Positions 10,563 through 20,924 of a stretch of DNA of 64,000 bases are shown here, piece by piece. This DNA comes from Vombatus ursinus (taxonomy: Eukaryota > Chordata > Mammalia > Diprotodontia > Vombatidae), in assembly GCF_900497805.2 (NCBI RefSeq), contig NW_020945064.1:6029900-6093899 (forward strand), read 5' to 3'. The notes below the pieces were generated by a model. It did no database searches. It was given only the letters and a program-made list of their open reading frames with translations, and was not told the origin of the DNA. Position 1 is the first letter of the stretch, and each line of letters opens with the position of its first letter. The position numbers were made by a program, and so were the translations under genes.

Positions 10563-10817
10563 GTGAAGGAAGCAAGCATTTATTAAGTGCCTACTGTGTG
10601 CAAGTACTTTGCGAATATCTCATTTTTATCCTTACAACAACCCTGTAAGGTAGGTGCTATTATTATTATTCCCATTTTACAGATGAGGAAACTGAGGCAG
10701 ACAGAGAGTAAGTGACAACCCAGGGTCACAAAGCTAGTAGGTGGCTGAGGTTGGATTTGAACTTGGGTCTTCCTGACTCCAGGCCCAGATCCTATCCACT
10801 GTGCCACCTACTTGTCT
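10563..10817 (-). repeat. MON1-like SINE (SINE head with MIR-type tail)
   Basis: Reverse copy: 'tatttaagtgcctactgtgt'-like tail region, 'ttacaacaaccctgtaaggt', 'cattttacagatgaggaaac', 'ccactgtgccacctacttg'. Confidence 0.75.
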
Positions 10818-10924
10818 CTAAGAAAGGAGCAACTAACCTCTGCTAAGATAGCCCAGTGTCAAAGGAGCACACCAGGTCAAGATCATAAACAGGGGACCAG
10901 AAGGGACCTTAGATGTCATCTTAT

Positions 10925-10971
10925 CCAGAGATTCTTAACCTTTTTGGTGTCATGGACCTCTTTGGCAGTTA
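10925..10971 (+). mobile_element. hAT H1 5' stub
   Basis: 'gattcttaacctttttggtg' and 'catggacctctttggcag' stop abruptly where a MAR1 SINE begins; the rest of the element is absent. Confidence 0.6.
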
Positions 10972-11188
10972 GGGCAGCTAGGTGGCACAGTGGATAGAGT
11001 GCCAGGCCTAGAGTCAGGAAAACCTGAGTTCAAATCTGGCCTCAGACACTTACTAGCTATGTGACCCTGGACAAATCACTTAACCTGTTTGCCTCAGTTT
11101 CTTTATGTGTCAAATGAGTGGAGAAGGAAATGACAAACCACTCCAGTATCTTTGCCAAGAAAACCCCAAAGGGCTTCCGACAAGTCTA
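10972..11188 (+). mobile_element. MAR1-type SINE, copy 1 of a head-to-tail pair
   Basis: 'agggcagctaggtggcacag' through 'ggagaaggaaatgacaaacc' to 'aagaaaaccccaaagggc'. Its 3' terminus is cut short by the next copy. Confidence 0.85.
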
Positions 11189-11440
11189 GGGGCAGCTAGG
11201 TGGTACAGTGGATAGAGAACTGGGCTTGGAATCATTTAGAATCATCTTCATGAAAAGTCTGGCCTCAGACACTTACTAGCTGCGCAACCTTGGGCAGGTC
11301 ACTTCACTTTGTTTGCCTTAGTTTCCTCATTTGTCAAATGAACTGGAGAAGGAAATGGCAAACCATTCTAGTATCTTTGCCAAGAAAACCCCAAAATAGG
11401 ATCACGAGGGGTCAGACATGACTGAAACAACAAATACCAA
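11189..11440 (+). mobile_element. MAR1-type SINE, copy 2
   Basis: 'ggggcagctaggtggtacag' to 'gtcagacatgactgaaacaa' and terminal 'caacaaatacc'. It appears to have landed in the 3' part of copy 1. Confidence 0.85.
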
Positions 11441-11587
11441 TATCACAATGTAGTGCCTGGGCAGACAGCATTACTGTGGCATTTAGAGAGGGGTGGGAGG
11501 TGCTGTGCACAAGGATACAGGCGACTGCAAAGGCACTAAACTGTAGGAGGTATAGCAGTTAGAGACAGCGGCTAAGCTGCTAGCCTA

Positions 11588-11690
11588 CTCTTAGAGCTAG
11601 AATGATAGAGTTAGCACTAGGAAGGACATTTAAAGATGAGAAAACTGAGTCTTAGGGAAGTGAAATGACTCAAAGTCACATAGGCTGAGT
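11588..11690 (-). repeat. THER1 fragment
   Basis: 'gagctagaatgatagagtta', 'gaaggacatttaaagatgag', 'aaaactgagtcttagggaag'. Confidence 0.65.
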
Positions 11691-11800
11691 TCAGGATCTG
11701 TTTTGCTGCCAGGTATGACTTGCAGCAAGTCACTTTAACTTCTCAAAGCCTCAATCCCCTTATCTGTAAAATGACCCAGATTAGACTGGATAATCTATCA
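11691..11800 (+). repeat. THER1 fragment
   Basis: 'cagcaagtcactttaacttc', 'cttatctgtaaaatgaccca', 'gattagactggataatc'. Opposite orientation to its left neighbour. Confidence 0.7.
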
Positions 11801-12035
11801 GCTGGAGCCAGCTCAATCTGGATCTTAAGAGCTGGTTGTTAAATTTTCAGCGTAAGCATTTACAACTCAGAAGTCGGCCAATGCTACCAGTCAGTGCTAG
11901 ATTTATTGTTTTGTCGATTATCCAGACTTGAGAAGGTGATGGAGAAAGTGCTAACAATGCGTATTAAATTTAAAAACGTGTTGTATAGCATTTGGGTGGG
12001 GGGAGCGCCAGTTGTTAAGCATTTGCAGGCTCCCC
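11801..12035. repeat. Unnamed interspersed repeat R4, copy B
   Basis: Matches 7307-7526 in order along its length: 'gctggagccagctc', 'ttttcagcgtaagcattta', 'tttattgttttgtcg', 'gtattaaatttaaaa', 'gagcgccagttgttaagc'. Better preserved than copy A. Confidence 0.72.
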
Positions 12036-12911
12036 TCTGAGCAGCCATTAGGTAGCCTCTCGGCTCCAGGTCTGTGATCCCATACACAGCCTCATGGACC
12101 ACGGTCCTCTGGCTCCGGACCCAGTGTGTGACACAGCCCACTTCCAGATATCAGAATAAGACAGCTGTAGTGAAAGTCCCCCGCTCCTTTTGGTTTTACC
12201 CAAAGCTTTGCCATCCAAGGCAAGAGAAATGCAGGAGTTAACCAGGCCTGAAGGAGTGGGCACTGCCCAAGGTGAAATCCTTTCCCCACATCGGTACATT
12301 GGCTATTTATTTAGAGCCCTGGGGGCCTGCAATCAACCTTCTCTGAAGCTCTGTCTTCCCATACCTGGGCATCTGAAAGCGGGGGGGGGGGATTGGAACA
12401 GGTGTATGTACACACAGTGAGAAATGGGGTGAGGGCTGGATTCAGATTCCCCGAAGGTGTGGTTCGGGGAGGGAGGGAAGAGCAATGAAACTCACCAGGT
12501 GGCTGCAGTTCTCTGTCCACTGGGGACCCTGTCACCCTCCCCCGTCCACCCACCCTACCAAGCCGGCTCCATCTGCTGAGGAGCCGACTTCCCCGGGACC
12601 TGCTGTTGCATCTCCGGCTCCCTGCAATTCCATTTTGCCAGGAACCCTTTTCTGTTTCTTGTGTTTTTAATTTAAATGTTCCCTAGAGCACATTTGCCTT
12701 GTGTAGTAAGGGGGCATCTGGATTTAATCAAAACGACAGCTGAACAATCCTGCTCCCCCACCCTCTCCTCCTCTCCCCCCTGTGGCTCTGCTCCCTTCAC
12801 CGAGCAAAATCGGCACAGTGCCATTCTTTCTGCACAGACTGCCTAGTCCTTGTCTCAGCCTCCTCTCGCCTGCTCTGCCACAGCTCACCACCGCCCCTCC
12901 CTGTTATTGTC
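12036..12911. promoter_or_regulatory. Repeat-free block with candidate regulatory element
   Basis: No repeat recognised. 12560-12780 looks most element-like: 'tttttaatttaaatgttccc', 'agcacatttgccttgtg', 'ggatttaatcaaaacgacag'. An 11-G run sits at 12381-12391. Open frames of 60-80 codons on both strands show no domain. Regulatory role is inference. Confidence 0.35.
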
Positions 12912-13000
12912 TCCCTTTGGGCCTCAGTTTCCTAATTTGTCAAATGACTGGATGATCTCTTCCAGCTCTAACAGGCTACATAGTTCTAGGTTCTCATTAT
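12912..13000 (+). repeat. THER1 3' part
   Basis: 'ctttgggcctcagtttccta', 'atttgtcaaatgactggatg', 'ctcttccagctctaacaggc'. Confidence 0.7.
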
Positions 13001-13431
13001 CATTTCTTCTTCTAGGGGCTCTCCTAAGAATCAAGACCAAATTCTGCCCAGGAGCCCTCCCCGCCCTTGCTCCCATACTGCACCCTGGAGCTGAAAGTAC
13101 ATCACCTGTCCTAGCCATAGAAATGAGGGAAGCGCACAGCGGCAGAGAGGAAATGGAGAGGGAGAAGAGGAGGACTGCCAGAGAAGTCAGCCTGGATGCT
13201 GTCCAGCACCGACTGAATGCTGACAGGATTGGGGATATCGCATCTAAAATAAGAGTTTAGAGGGTCTGGAATGGATTTAGGTGCATCCTTCGGGAGTATC
13301 CAATCTAGAGGTGAGATGGAGTGGAAAAACCCAGCGATTACCTAGGATGAAGGCGGCAATTAAGTAGATTGCAGACAAAGAACGCACAGGCCACTTGGAG
13401 AGATTACCATGAATTAGTAGTTCAGTTCCCT
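13001..13431. other. Unassigned sequence
   Basis: A 136-codon plus-strand frame starting in the preceding block runs through the THER1 tail into this stretch. It has no recognisable domain and is treated as chance. Confidence 0.3.
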
Positions 13432-13690
13432 TCAACAAACAAGTAAATATTTTTACAGACAAGGGTATGGCACTGGCGAAGCAAATATGAAAGCCAACAC
13501 TCTCTGCCCACTGGTAATTTACAATTTAATAGGAGGCAAGGCCAGCAAGGCTTGATGTGCCAAGCACTGTTGGAATACAAAGGCAAGCAAAAAGAAAGGC
13601 CCTGCCCTCAAGGAGTTAATGTTCTAGAGCGGAAAGATAATCAATAAAAGGGAGTTGAAAGGGAGGAAGAGTGTAGAGGGAAGGTACCTA
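13432..13690 (-). repeat. L2 3' end, probably two fragments
   Basis: 'gtaatttacaatttaatagg' and again 'gccaagcactgttggaatac', 'gccctcaaggagttaatgtt': two reverse-complement L2 tails side by side. Confidence 0.7.
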
Positions 13691-13700
13691 CTGAGGAAGG

Positions 13701-13927
13701 CATTGAGGTAGTACAGTGTATAGAGTGCCAGGCCTGGAGTCAGGAAGACCCGAGTTCAAATCTAACCTCAGACGCTTATTAGCTGTGTGACCCTGGGCAA
13801 GTCACTTAGCCCTGTTTGCCTCTGTTTCCCAATCTGTAAAATGAGCTGGAGAAGGAAATATCTAGTATCTCTGGCAAGAAAACTCCAAATGGGTTCACAA
13901 AGAGTTGGACACAACTGAACAACAAAC
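13701..13927 (+). mobile_element. MAR1-type SINE
   Basis: 'tagtacagtgtatagagtgc', 'gagttcaaatctaacctcag', 'atgagctggagaaggaaata', 'ttggacacaactgaacaac'. Near full length, slightly shortened head. Confidence 0.85.
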
Positions 13928-14099
13928 CTGCTTAGGAGCATGGTGGCAAAGTCCAAAGAGTCAGAAACCCAGCTGGGAGCAGTATGAAATATGGCCAACC
14001 TGGTCCTGTCACCAAAATGGAGGCCACTGGAAAGAACTCACCAATGGGAGACAGGGGCCAGCATGGTGCAAAGATGTTCCAGGGTGACAAGATCTAGAT

Positions 14100-14280
14100 C
14101 AGGGGTGGGGAATCTATGGCCTTAAGGTCCCATGTGGCTCTCTAGGTCCTCAGGTGTGGCCCTTTAACTAAAAGGCTAAATTTGACTAAATCCAAATTAG
14201 AATAAATTTTATCTAAATCCAAATTTAGTCAAAAGGCTGCATTTGAGGACCTAGAGGGCCACATGGGGCCTTGAGGCAGT
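14100..14280. mobile_element. hAT MITE (family H2), right end degraded
   Basis: Starts with the TIR 'caggggtggggaatctatgg' after atctagat. The internal halves are inverted copies of each other ('ctctaggtcctcaggtgtgg' against 'gaggacctagagggccacat'). The right TIR is lost. Same family as 46058-46230 and 52553-52643. Confidence 0.82.
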
Positions 14281-14349
14281 GAATATAAGATGCATACCTA
14301 AATAAGTATGAGACAAGGGATAGGAAAGTAGGGGCAAGGGAAGGGTCTA

Positions 14350-14550
14350 AACCAGGGCCTCTTAACTTTTTTTGTGTCATGAAAATCCTTGGGTAGAACC
14401 TTGGAAATGATGGGACCCCTTCTTGGAACCATGTTTTTAAATGCATAAAATAAAATACATAGGATTACAAAGGAAATGCATTATATTGAAATATAAACAT
14501 AAAAAATATTTTTAAAAGTCCACAGGCCCTAGGTTAAGAATCCCTCGTCC
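14350..14550 (+). mobile_element. hAT-type element (family H1)
   Basis: 'gggcctcttaactttttttg', 'atgtttttaaatgcataaaa', 'aaaatacataggattacaaa' and a closing inverted end 'ctaggttaagaatccctcg'. Non-autonomous. Confidence 0.75.
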
Positions 14551-14569
14551 AAACAAAGTGCTACAGAAT

Positions 14570-14990
14570 TGTTGTCCATCCTTTATTCTTGAGCAGATAT
14601 GTGGAGGGACAGCTTCTGTTTAGCTGGGAACAATTAAGGAGGGCTTCTTGGAGAAGGAGGCACTTGAGCTGAGCCTTGAAGGCAGAGAGGGATTTCAGCA
14701 GGTGGTGATGAAGAAGGAATATATTCCAGGTGTGAAGAACAGTTTGAGAGAATGTACAGAAGCAGGAGATTTCAGGATGGGATTCAAAAACAGCAAGTAA
14801 TCCAGTTTGACTGAAATGCAGAGTGCGTGAAGGGAAGGAATGTGGAATCAAGCTGGAACAGCAGGCTGGAAACCTTGGAGAGAGCAGTGTCACTCTACTG
14901 ACCAGACTCTGGGGGCCTTCAAGGCCAGACAAAGAAGTTTGGGTTTTACCCTGTAAGCAATGGGTACCCACTGAGAGTTTCCAAGGAGCT
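14570..14990 (-). repeat. L2 ORF2 C-terminal region
   Basis: 'cttgagctgagccttgaagg', 'aaggaatatattccaggtgt' and 'gggttttaccctgtaagcaa' are reverse L2. The open minus-strand frame at 14561-14971 is L2-derived, not a host gene. Confidence 0.75.
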
Positions 14991-15129
14991 GGGCTTTAAC
15001 TCGAATTTGTTGCACTTGGGGCAAGAAGAAGGAAAGCGCCTACCTCCAGTTGGTGGTAGAAAGAACCAGAGACCCTGGGTGGGTTGGAAGTGGGGCAGGG
15101 AAGAGCTCATCTTTGTAAATCAGCTGGTA

Positions 15130-15995
15130 GCTTTCAATTCAATTCAATTGAGTGTCGGTGGTGCTTGCCAGGCACCCTGATAGGTGCTGGGGATACAAAG
15201 ACGAGCCATCACCACTGTCAACAACAAACCAGTCCATGCCTCGAGGAATTTATATGCCACTGGGGATAGGATATGTTGATAGATATGTTAACATGATAAT
15301 TTGAGGAGATGGCACAAAGACCTAGCATGATCAGGAAAGGCTTCCTAGAGGAGGCTGTGAGTAGAGCCTTGAAGGAAGCTAGAGATTCTAAAGGTAAGGA
15401 GGAAGTACTTTCTAGACATGAAGGTGAAACATTGAATTCAGGAAAGAATAAATGGGCTACTTTGGCTGAGACTTAATCTGGGATGATTTTAGCAGCTAGT
15501 GAAGGATGGATTGGAAAGGGGAGAGACTAGAAATGGAATTGAATTAGGAGGCTATAGTAGGCAAGAGGTAATGAGGATCTGAGCTAGGGTGATAACCAGA
15601 GAATGGAGAGAAGGCTCAGATGATGTTACAGAGTTAAAATCTATTGATTGAATATGGTGGGATGAAGGATACAGAAGAGACAGGGATGATGCTGAGATTG
15701 TTAATTTGGGTGACTAAAAGGATAGTGGTGGCCCTTAATAGCAATAGAAAAGTATGGAGGTAAAGTGATTTTAGGAGAGAAGATGAGTTCTGTTTTGGAC
15801 ATGTTGAGTTTGAGATTCTAGAGGACATTCAACAAGTGTTTGGTGATACAGGCCTGGAATTCAGGAGAAAAAAATCAGGGCTAAATATCTAGGTTTGGTA
15901 TTTATCTGCATGGAAATAATAATTGAAACTGTGCATAACCAAGAAAAATAGTATAGAAGGAAAAGAGAAGACTGACCAGTTTAGAATATTGGGGT
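15130..15995 (-). repeat. L2 LINE, 3' portion
   Basis: Reads from the 3' tail ('tgccaggcaccctgatagg') back through ORF2: 'gagccttgaaggaagctaga', 'ttaggaggctatagtagg', 'gttctgttttggacatgttg'. Continues after an insertion at 16410. Confidence 0.85.
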
Positions 15996-16409
15996 TGCCA
16001 ACCTGAGATAAAGAGGCCCACCAAAGTAGTAACAACAAGGGTCTTTAATTGAGGCAAGAGGATTGCAATTTGGGACGCCATGCAGCATTGAAGTACTGGA
16101 GTGCTCAAGAAGGGCAGAAGAGGCAGGGTGTAAATACACTTCAGCAGGAAAGGAGTCTTATGGAAGGCAGAGCCTCTTGAAGCTGTTACCTAAGTTGTTT
16201 TGCAAAATAGCCAAAAGACCATAGAATAAGCTAGGGAGGTTCAGGAAGTGGTGACATCTGGTCAGAAGAACAGACTCCAGGTGCAGAAATGGGGAGTTTC
16301 CAGAGAAACCACAAGACTAGCTCCAACTGGTTTGAAACTGCTCCAACCATGGAATCAGGGTCAGGTAACTCCTCTGATGGCTGCATTCAACAGGGCATGC
16401 CAGCACTCA
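15996..16409 (-). mobile_element. LTR-like insertion in L2 (solo LTR fossil)
   Basis: A 414-bp segment unrelated to L2 separates two collinear L2 halves. It begins TG and ends CA. Read on the minus strand it carries an ATTAAA-type signal near its 3' end ('caattaaagacccttgttg'). The flanking 4-mers are gggt and gggg. Retroviral class not determined; ancient and non-coding. Confidence 0.5.
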
Positions 16410-16745
16410 GGGGACAGAAGATGGTGACTATCCTGCAAAGAAGACTGAGAAGAATTGGTCAGTTATGTAGGAGAGCTGGGACAAAGCAGTGTCTCAAAAG
16501 CCTGGAGTGGGGAGAATATCCAGGAGAAGTGGCTAGTTAACAGTGCAAAGAGGTCAAGGAGGATGAGGACTAAAAAAAGACCATTGGATTTAGCAATTAA
16601 GAGATTGTTGGTAACTTTGGAGAAAGCGGTTTCACTTGACTGACCAGACTGGAAGCCAGATTGCAAGGGAATGAGGAGCGAGTGGGAGAGGAAGTGGAAG
16701 CAAAACTGGCTTTCTCTAGGGGTTTGGCTATGAAAGGGATGGGGA
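16410..16745 (-). repeat. L2 LINE, continuation
   Basis: 'aagaagactgagaagaattg', 'gtcaaggaggatgaggacta', 'ttaagagattgttggtaact': L2 reverse-transcriptase region resumes in register. Confidence 0.85.
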
Positions 16746-16880
16746 ATATTATAGATTCATAGAACTATAGGGCTGGTAGAAATCCCCAGAGGTCATCTAA
16801 TGCAACTCCCTCATTCTATGGATAAGGAGACTAAGGTTTATCAGAAATTTGTGGTTGCCTAGGGGGATGATATTAGTAAG
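16746..16880 (-). repeat. THER1 SINE
   Basis: 'tagattcatagaactatagg', 'aggtcatctaatgcaactcc', 'ggataaggagactaaggt'. Confidence 0.75.
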
Positions 16881-17577
16881 TCTCTCTTACTTGTGGGACT
16901 TCCATATGCGGTCAATGTCCACTCTTCCCCTCCCCTAAACACCTCGTCCCAGTCCCAGGCTCTTAGGCTGAGACAAGCAGAAATGTGTCTCCTGTCTCTC
17001 TAAAGACAACTTTGCAAATTTCTACCCAAGCCAGCATTAATCATGCCAGACAGGGTGACACCAGACCCACTCAGCCACTGCTGAGTTTTCTTTGTTTATA
17101 ATCAAACATAGGATATATATGACAATACAAGGATGTGTAGAACCCTGTCAGAAGGTAAATGCCATAGATGTACACTTCTCGCTTTAGCATCACCTGGGGT
17201 CAACCCTTCATCTCTTTTTTTTTGTTTCTTTCTCCTCTAATCAAGCAGGAAATAAGGTAGAGACAAATAGCAAGTGTCTGAAGAGCCACTATCCTGCTGC
17301 ATTTCACAAAGGACCTGAAAGAAGGGGGCAAGGGTGCTAACATCTATGAGAAATCAGATGTGGCTTGACCCTGCCATTGGCATTTCCATCTGCTTGGCAC
17401 AAAATGGATGATCAGACTCTTCTTCTGGCTTCCTCTCCCCCCAAATCTCCAAAGCTTTTCAAAGCTGAGTTCAAAGACATCAACAAAATAGTGAACTTGA
17501 GGACAAAGTCTATTCTCTGTTTCTGGAGTGTGGCATCTCTATAGCAACACTCTCCAGGTGGGGAGCTAAGGAAACCA
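16881..17577. other. Repeat-poor block with possible conserved segment
   Basis: No repeat recognised. 16985-17150 includes 'gccagcattaatcatgccag' and a forkhead-like 'tttgtttataatcaaac'. Function unproven. Confidence 0.3.
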
Positions 17578-17880
17578 GGATTACACATAGACTTTCAGAT
17601 TCTCAGAGCTATAAAGAATCTCAGAGAGTACTTGGTCTAACCTGTATTGGAGAAACTCCCTTTGCAACATCTTTGATTGTGGTCATCTAGTCTCTGCTTT
17701 AGGATGTCCAGTGATGGGGAGTTCACTATTTATCGAGGAAGCCATTTGAGTATAATTATTTGTATTGAGATAGTGGTTTGTTTGGGATTTCTCAGTACAA
17801 CAATCTATTCCATCTGCCTGAGGTCCATGGGTCATCAGCCCCATTTCTCTGCCAACTTGCAGAAAGCCTTCTTTCCTGTA
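17578..17880 (-). repeat. L3/CR1 LINE 3' part
   Basis: Reverse L3: 'gtccagtgatggggagttca', 'ctatttatcgaggaagcca', 'ccatttctctgccaacttgc'. Minus-strand open frame is LINE-derived. Confidence 0.65.
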
Positions 17881-18059
17881 CACCGTGGTGCCTAATGTGA
17901 ACGCACTACTGGCTGCCTCTTAGTCCCTCATGAGAACCCAGCACCTCATAGGTGGCCTGTAATAAGTAGGTGATAAGACTGTAATAAGTAGGTCTCCTTA
18001 ATGGTCTTCTGTATTGTATAATTGTACACAGGGTTGACTGTATCCTCAAATCCTCTTTG

Positions 18060-18224
18060 GGGTAAGGAAGCTCAGCTACAAACTACCTGTAAATCTGTAG
18101 TTGACTCACTTAACTCCTCTAAGGTGTGACTTTGGGGAAATTACCTTCCATCCTCTCAGGGTCCTCATCTGAAAATTTCAACTGGACTAGATAATCTCTC
18201 ATGCTGAATTTTGGTTTTCAGGTA
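18060..18224 (+). repeat. THER1 SINE
   Basis: 'ttgactcacttaactcctct', 'gtgactttggggaaattacc', 'caactggactagataatctc', continuous with the minisatellite on its right. Confidence 0.65.
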
Positions 18225-18372
18225 TCTCCCAGCTCTGACTTTTTATATTCTATGGTCTCTCCCAGCATTGACATACTATGTCGTAAGGTCCCATCCAGCT
18301 CTGTCAATCTAGGTTCTAAGGTTCCTTCTAGCTTTGTCATTCTGTTCTCTACAGTTCCTTCCAGATCTAAGT
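18225..18372. repeat. 33-bp minisatellite derived from the THER1 3' tail
   Basis: Four exact-length 33-bp units (18225-18257, 18258-18290, 18291-18323, 18324-18356) plus a partial fifth. Units share a '(t/c)c(t/c)(c/t)ccagctctgac'-type core, the end of THER1. Because 33 is a multiple of 3 the minus strand stays open and reads 11-residue units such as LEGTVENRMTK, LEGTLEPRLTE and LDGTLRHSMSM. Coding is not supported. Confidence 0.85.
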
Positions 18373-18900
18373 AAGAAAATGCTTTGACATCTCCTACCCA
18401 CCAGAGAGCACCAAGAGAGCAAGAGGCATGCTCTTCTCCAAGATCCCAGCTAGACACAAGATGCCTTGACATTTAAACGGTACTGGCCATGCCCCTGCTC
18501 ATTGATTCTGAGTTAGAAGGGACCTTTTGCCTTCAGCCTGAATCTTGTTCTTTTCTCTCACCACCTTCTCTATTCACATCTTGATCTACCCATCACCCAA
18601 ACCACAATCTAGCCTGTGGGGCCCCAGAGCCAGACTCTGTTTTGGTTCTGATCTTTATGGAACTGTTTTTATTTATTTTTTCTATTTGTTTGTGTGGTTC
18701 TACTGTTTCCCCTCCCTTTCAGCTGTTTTCATTTAAAATACCAAACTGAGTTCAAAACATTTCACAAAATGGTCTGATTTTTAAAAACTGATACCAAACA
18801 CCAAAGAATGCCCAGAATAAGAAGCTGCCATAGGACCTAAACTCAAAATAATGACATCTTTACTACTTTAAATCCATGTCAAGAATTATTTTCTCCTTTC
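18373..18900. other. Unassigned sequence
   Basis: A THER1-like scrap near 18505 ('gagttagaagggacctttt'). The rest is unassigned AT-rich sequence. Confidence 0.3.
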
Positions 18901-18904
18901 CAAA

Positions 18905-19010
18905 GCACACCCACCCATCCATCCATCCACTCACCCATTCATCCATCTATCTATCAATCCATCTGACCATCTGTTTTTCTATCCATCCATCTATCCATGT
19001 TCATTCATTC
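18905..19010. repeat. (ATCC)n simple repeat
   Basis: Interrupted run of atcc/attc units. Confidence 0.9.
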
Positions 19011-19150
19011 ATTCAACCATATTTATTGAGCACCCACTGTTTGCTCATTTGCATTCTGATATCTAAGGCAAACTGAGTTCTTTCTGAGGTTAATCGTGCA
19101 AAGTGCCCCAAATCAATTGATAAGCATTTATTAAGCATCTACTAGGTTTC
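19011..19150 (-). repeat. L2 3' tail fragments
   Basis: 'atttattgagcacccactgt' and 'aagcatttattaagcatcta' are two short reverse L2 ends. Confidence 0.6.
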
Positions 19151-19189
19151 ACAAAAGTGAAATAATAAATACCTATCATCCTTTTCATT

Positions 19190-19385
19190 CTGCTCTCCAC
19201 TGTATCAGATACCTTCCCAACTTTTTCTTGACCAGTGAGTTCTCATAGCAACGCTTTACCCGCCATCCAGTAGAATGTAAGTTCCCCAAGGGAAGGGCCC
19301 AGTTTGTCTTCATTCCTCCAGCGTCTAGCACAGTGCTGGCAAATTAGTTCCCAAGAAATATTTGTTGAATGGACTGGAATGGAAT
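19190..19385 (+). repeat. L2 3' end
   Basis: 'agaatgtaagttccccaagg', 'gcgtctagcacagtgctggc', 'aaatatttgttgaatggact'. Confidence 0.8.
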
Positions 19386-19394
19386 CCAGCTCTT

Positions 19395-19615
19395 ACTCAC
19401 TTAGTGAGATATAGTGTGGACAGAATGCTGAGCCTGGCATCAGGAAGATCTGGTTTCAATTCCTGTCCTTTACTAACTCTATTGCCCTAGGCAAGGCACA
19501 ATCTGTCTTCAATTTCTTCACAGGATTGTTGTGAGGTTCAAATGAAATAATTCATTTTACAAACATTAAATCATTATATAAATGTCAATGATTAATATTA
19601 CAGTGTCCTTTCCTC
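19395..19615 (+). repeat. MIR/MON1-like SINE
   Basis: 'gaatgctgagcctggcatca', 'ggattgttgtgaggttcaaa', 'taaatgtcaatgattaata': head, core and long MIR-type tail. Confidence 0.7.
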
Positions 19616-19633
19616 CAATGCTAACCCTAACAT

Positions 19634-19865
19634 GAAGATTTAGAGTCAGAACATCCAGGTTCAAATCCCGGGATGTACCTGTGGTGGAAAGAACACTGGA
19701 ATGGGTCTCAGGGTATCCGGGTTCCATTCCTGGCTATCCATTTAACTTGTTGTGTGATCATGGGCAAGTTATTTTACTCTCCATACCTTATTTTTTCTCA
19801 TATGTACAACGAAGTGGTCTGCTAGATGACCTCTACTGTCTCTTTCAGCTCTAAATGATCTTATT
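19634..19865 (+). repeat. Two THER1 copies head-to-tail
   Basis: A short one (19634-19680, 'catccaggttcaaatcccgg') followed by a near-complete one ('gaaagaacactggaatgggt' to 'tttcagctctaaatgatctt'). Confidence 0.7.
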
Positions 19866-20445
19866 CATTATAAATAGGTTCCAGCCACTCTGTTCTTTGG
19901 TGCCCCCTGCTGTTCCACTCGGAGAACAGCAGCAGAGAGAATCCAACTGCTCAGTCCAGGCTCAGATGCCCCAGCCCTTAGCACGAAGGAGGGATGGATA
20001 TGCAGCTGACCCTGGAGCCCAGAGACCACTTTAACTACATCCTTCTGACTCAAGGACATAGGGAGTCATGAAGAGATTGGACTGGGAGAAAAAAGCAAGG
20101 GGAAAAAACCCCAGGACAATAAGGGCTCCTTCCTGAAGTGCCTCTAAATCCCTTCCCTGGATGCCCTGGGAGTGTGCTTCCCAAAGAAACCAGTGACATG
20201 CACTGATGGAGTCCTTGGAACTCTCTTTCCTCACTTGCCTATCTCTTCGATCCAGGAAGAGGAGCACCAGCACCTCACTCTACCAAGCAGTTCTGCAGAG
20301 CCTCGGTCAGTATAGGTGATTCTAAGTGAGACTTACCGTCTTGGAATTCTGATGTGTCTCAGATAGGAGGGCAAAATCAGTGTCATGTATATGTCCTGGC
20401 TGTGCTTGGACAGCAGAGCTCCATCGGGACCAGGATATACTCAAA
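19866..20445. other. Repeat-free block
   Basis: No repeat seen. Contains a CTCF-like core near its left end. Short open frames on the minus strand lack homology. Confidence 0.35.
19899..19914 (-). promoter_or_regulatory. CTCF-like motif
   Basis: On the minus strand the sequence reads ACAGCAGGGGGCAC, 12 of 14 against the core CCAGCAGGGGGCGC. It is outside any recognised repeat, so it is not a SINE-borne site. Occupancy is unknown. Confidence 0.4.
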
Positions 20446-20630
20446 GGATCATCCATTTAGAGCTGAGAGGGATCTTAAAGGCCATCTATTCCAGTATTTG
20501 TATTTTCCAGGTAAGGACACTAATCCCAGAAAAGGTAAGTGATTTGGCCAAGGTCACCTAGGTAGCAAGTAGCAGAGTGAGGATTTGAACCCAGGGCTTC
20601 CAAAGCCATGCCTTTCACAGCACCATGTTC
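20446..20630 (-). repeat. THER1/MIR SINE
   Basis: 'ccatttagagctgagaggga', 'ggtaaggacactaatcccag', 'gaggatttgaacccagggct'. Confidence 0.8.
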
Positions 20631-20799
20631 GGCTTAGAGGAAGAGGGAAGTCATGGGCACAGCAGCTGAGAGAGAAGAAAGGCTACCAGCTAATTCCAGG
20701 ACAGCTACTCCTCCTGACTGATCCTGGCCATCACCTTATACCAAGACCCATGACTTGGGTGGCTCCTTTAGTATCCAAGGAAAGGAGGATGCTATAGTA
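20631..20799. other. Unassigned sequence
   Basis: No feature seen. Confidence 0.3.
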
Positions 20800-20915
20800 A
20801 TTACAGTAACAACAACTTACATTTATGTAGTGTTTTAATGTTTACAAAGTGTTTTCCCAATAACTATGGAGTCCAAACCTTATGAGGAACTTGACTCTCA
20901 TAATCCTATTCATTT
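20800..20915 (-). repeat. MIR 3' part
   Basis: 'cttacatttatgtagtgttt', 'gtttacaaagtgttttccc'. Confidence 0.6.
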
Positions 20916-20924
20916 AGAGCTTCA

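Noticed and set aside
18910-19010. Short direct repeats considered as a CRISPR array
   Set aside because: Simple (ATCC)n microsatellite in vertebrate DNA; no spacer-repeat structure.
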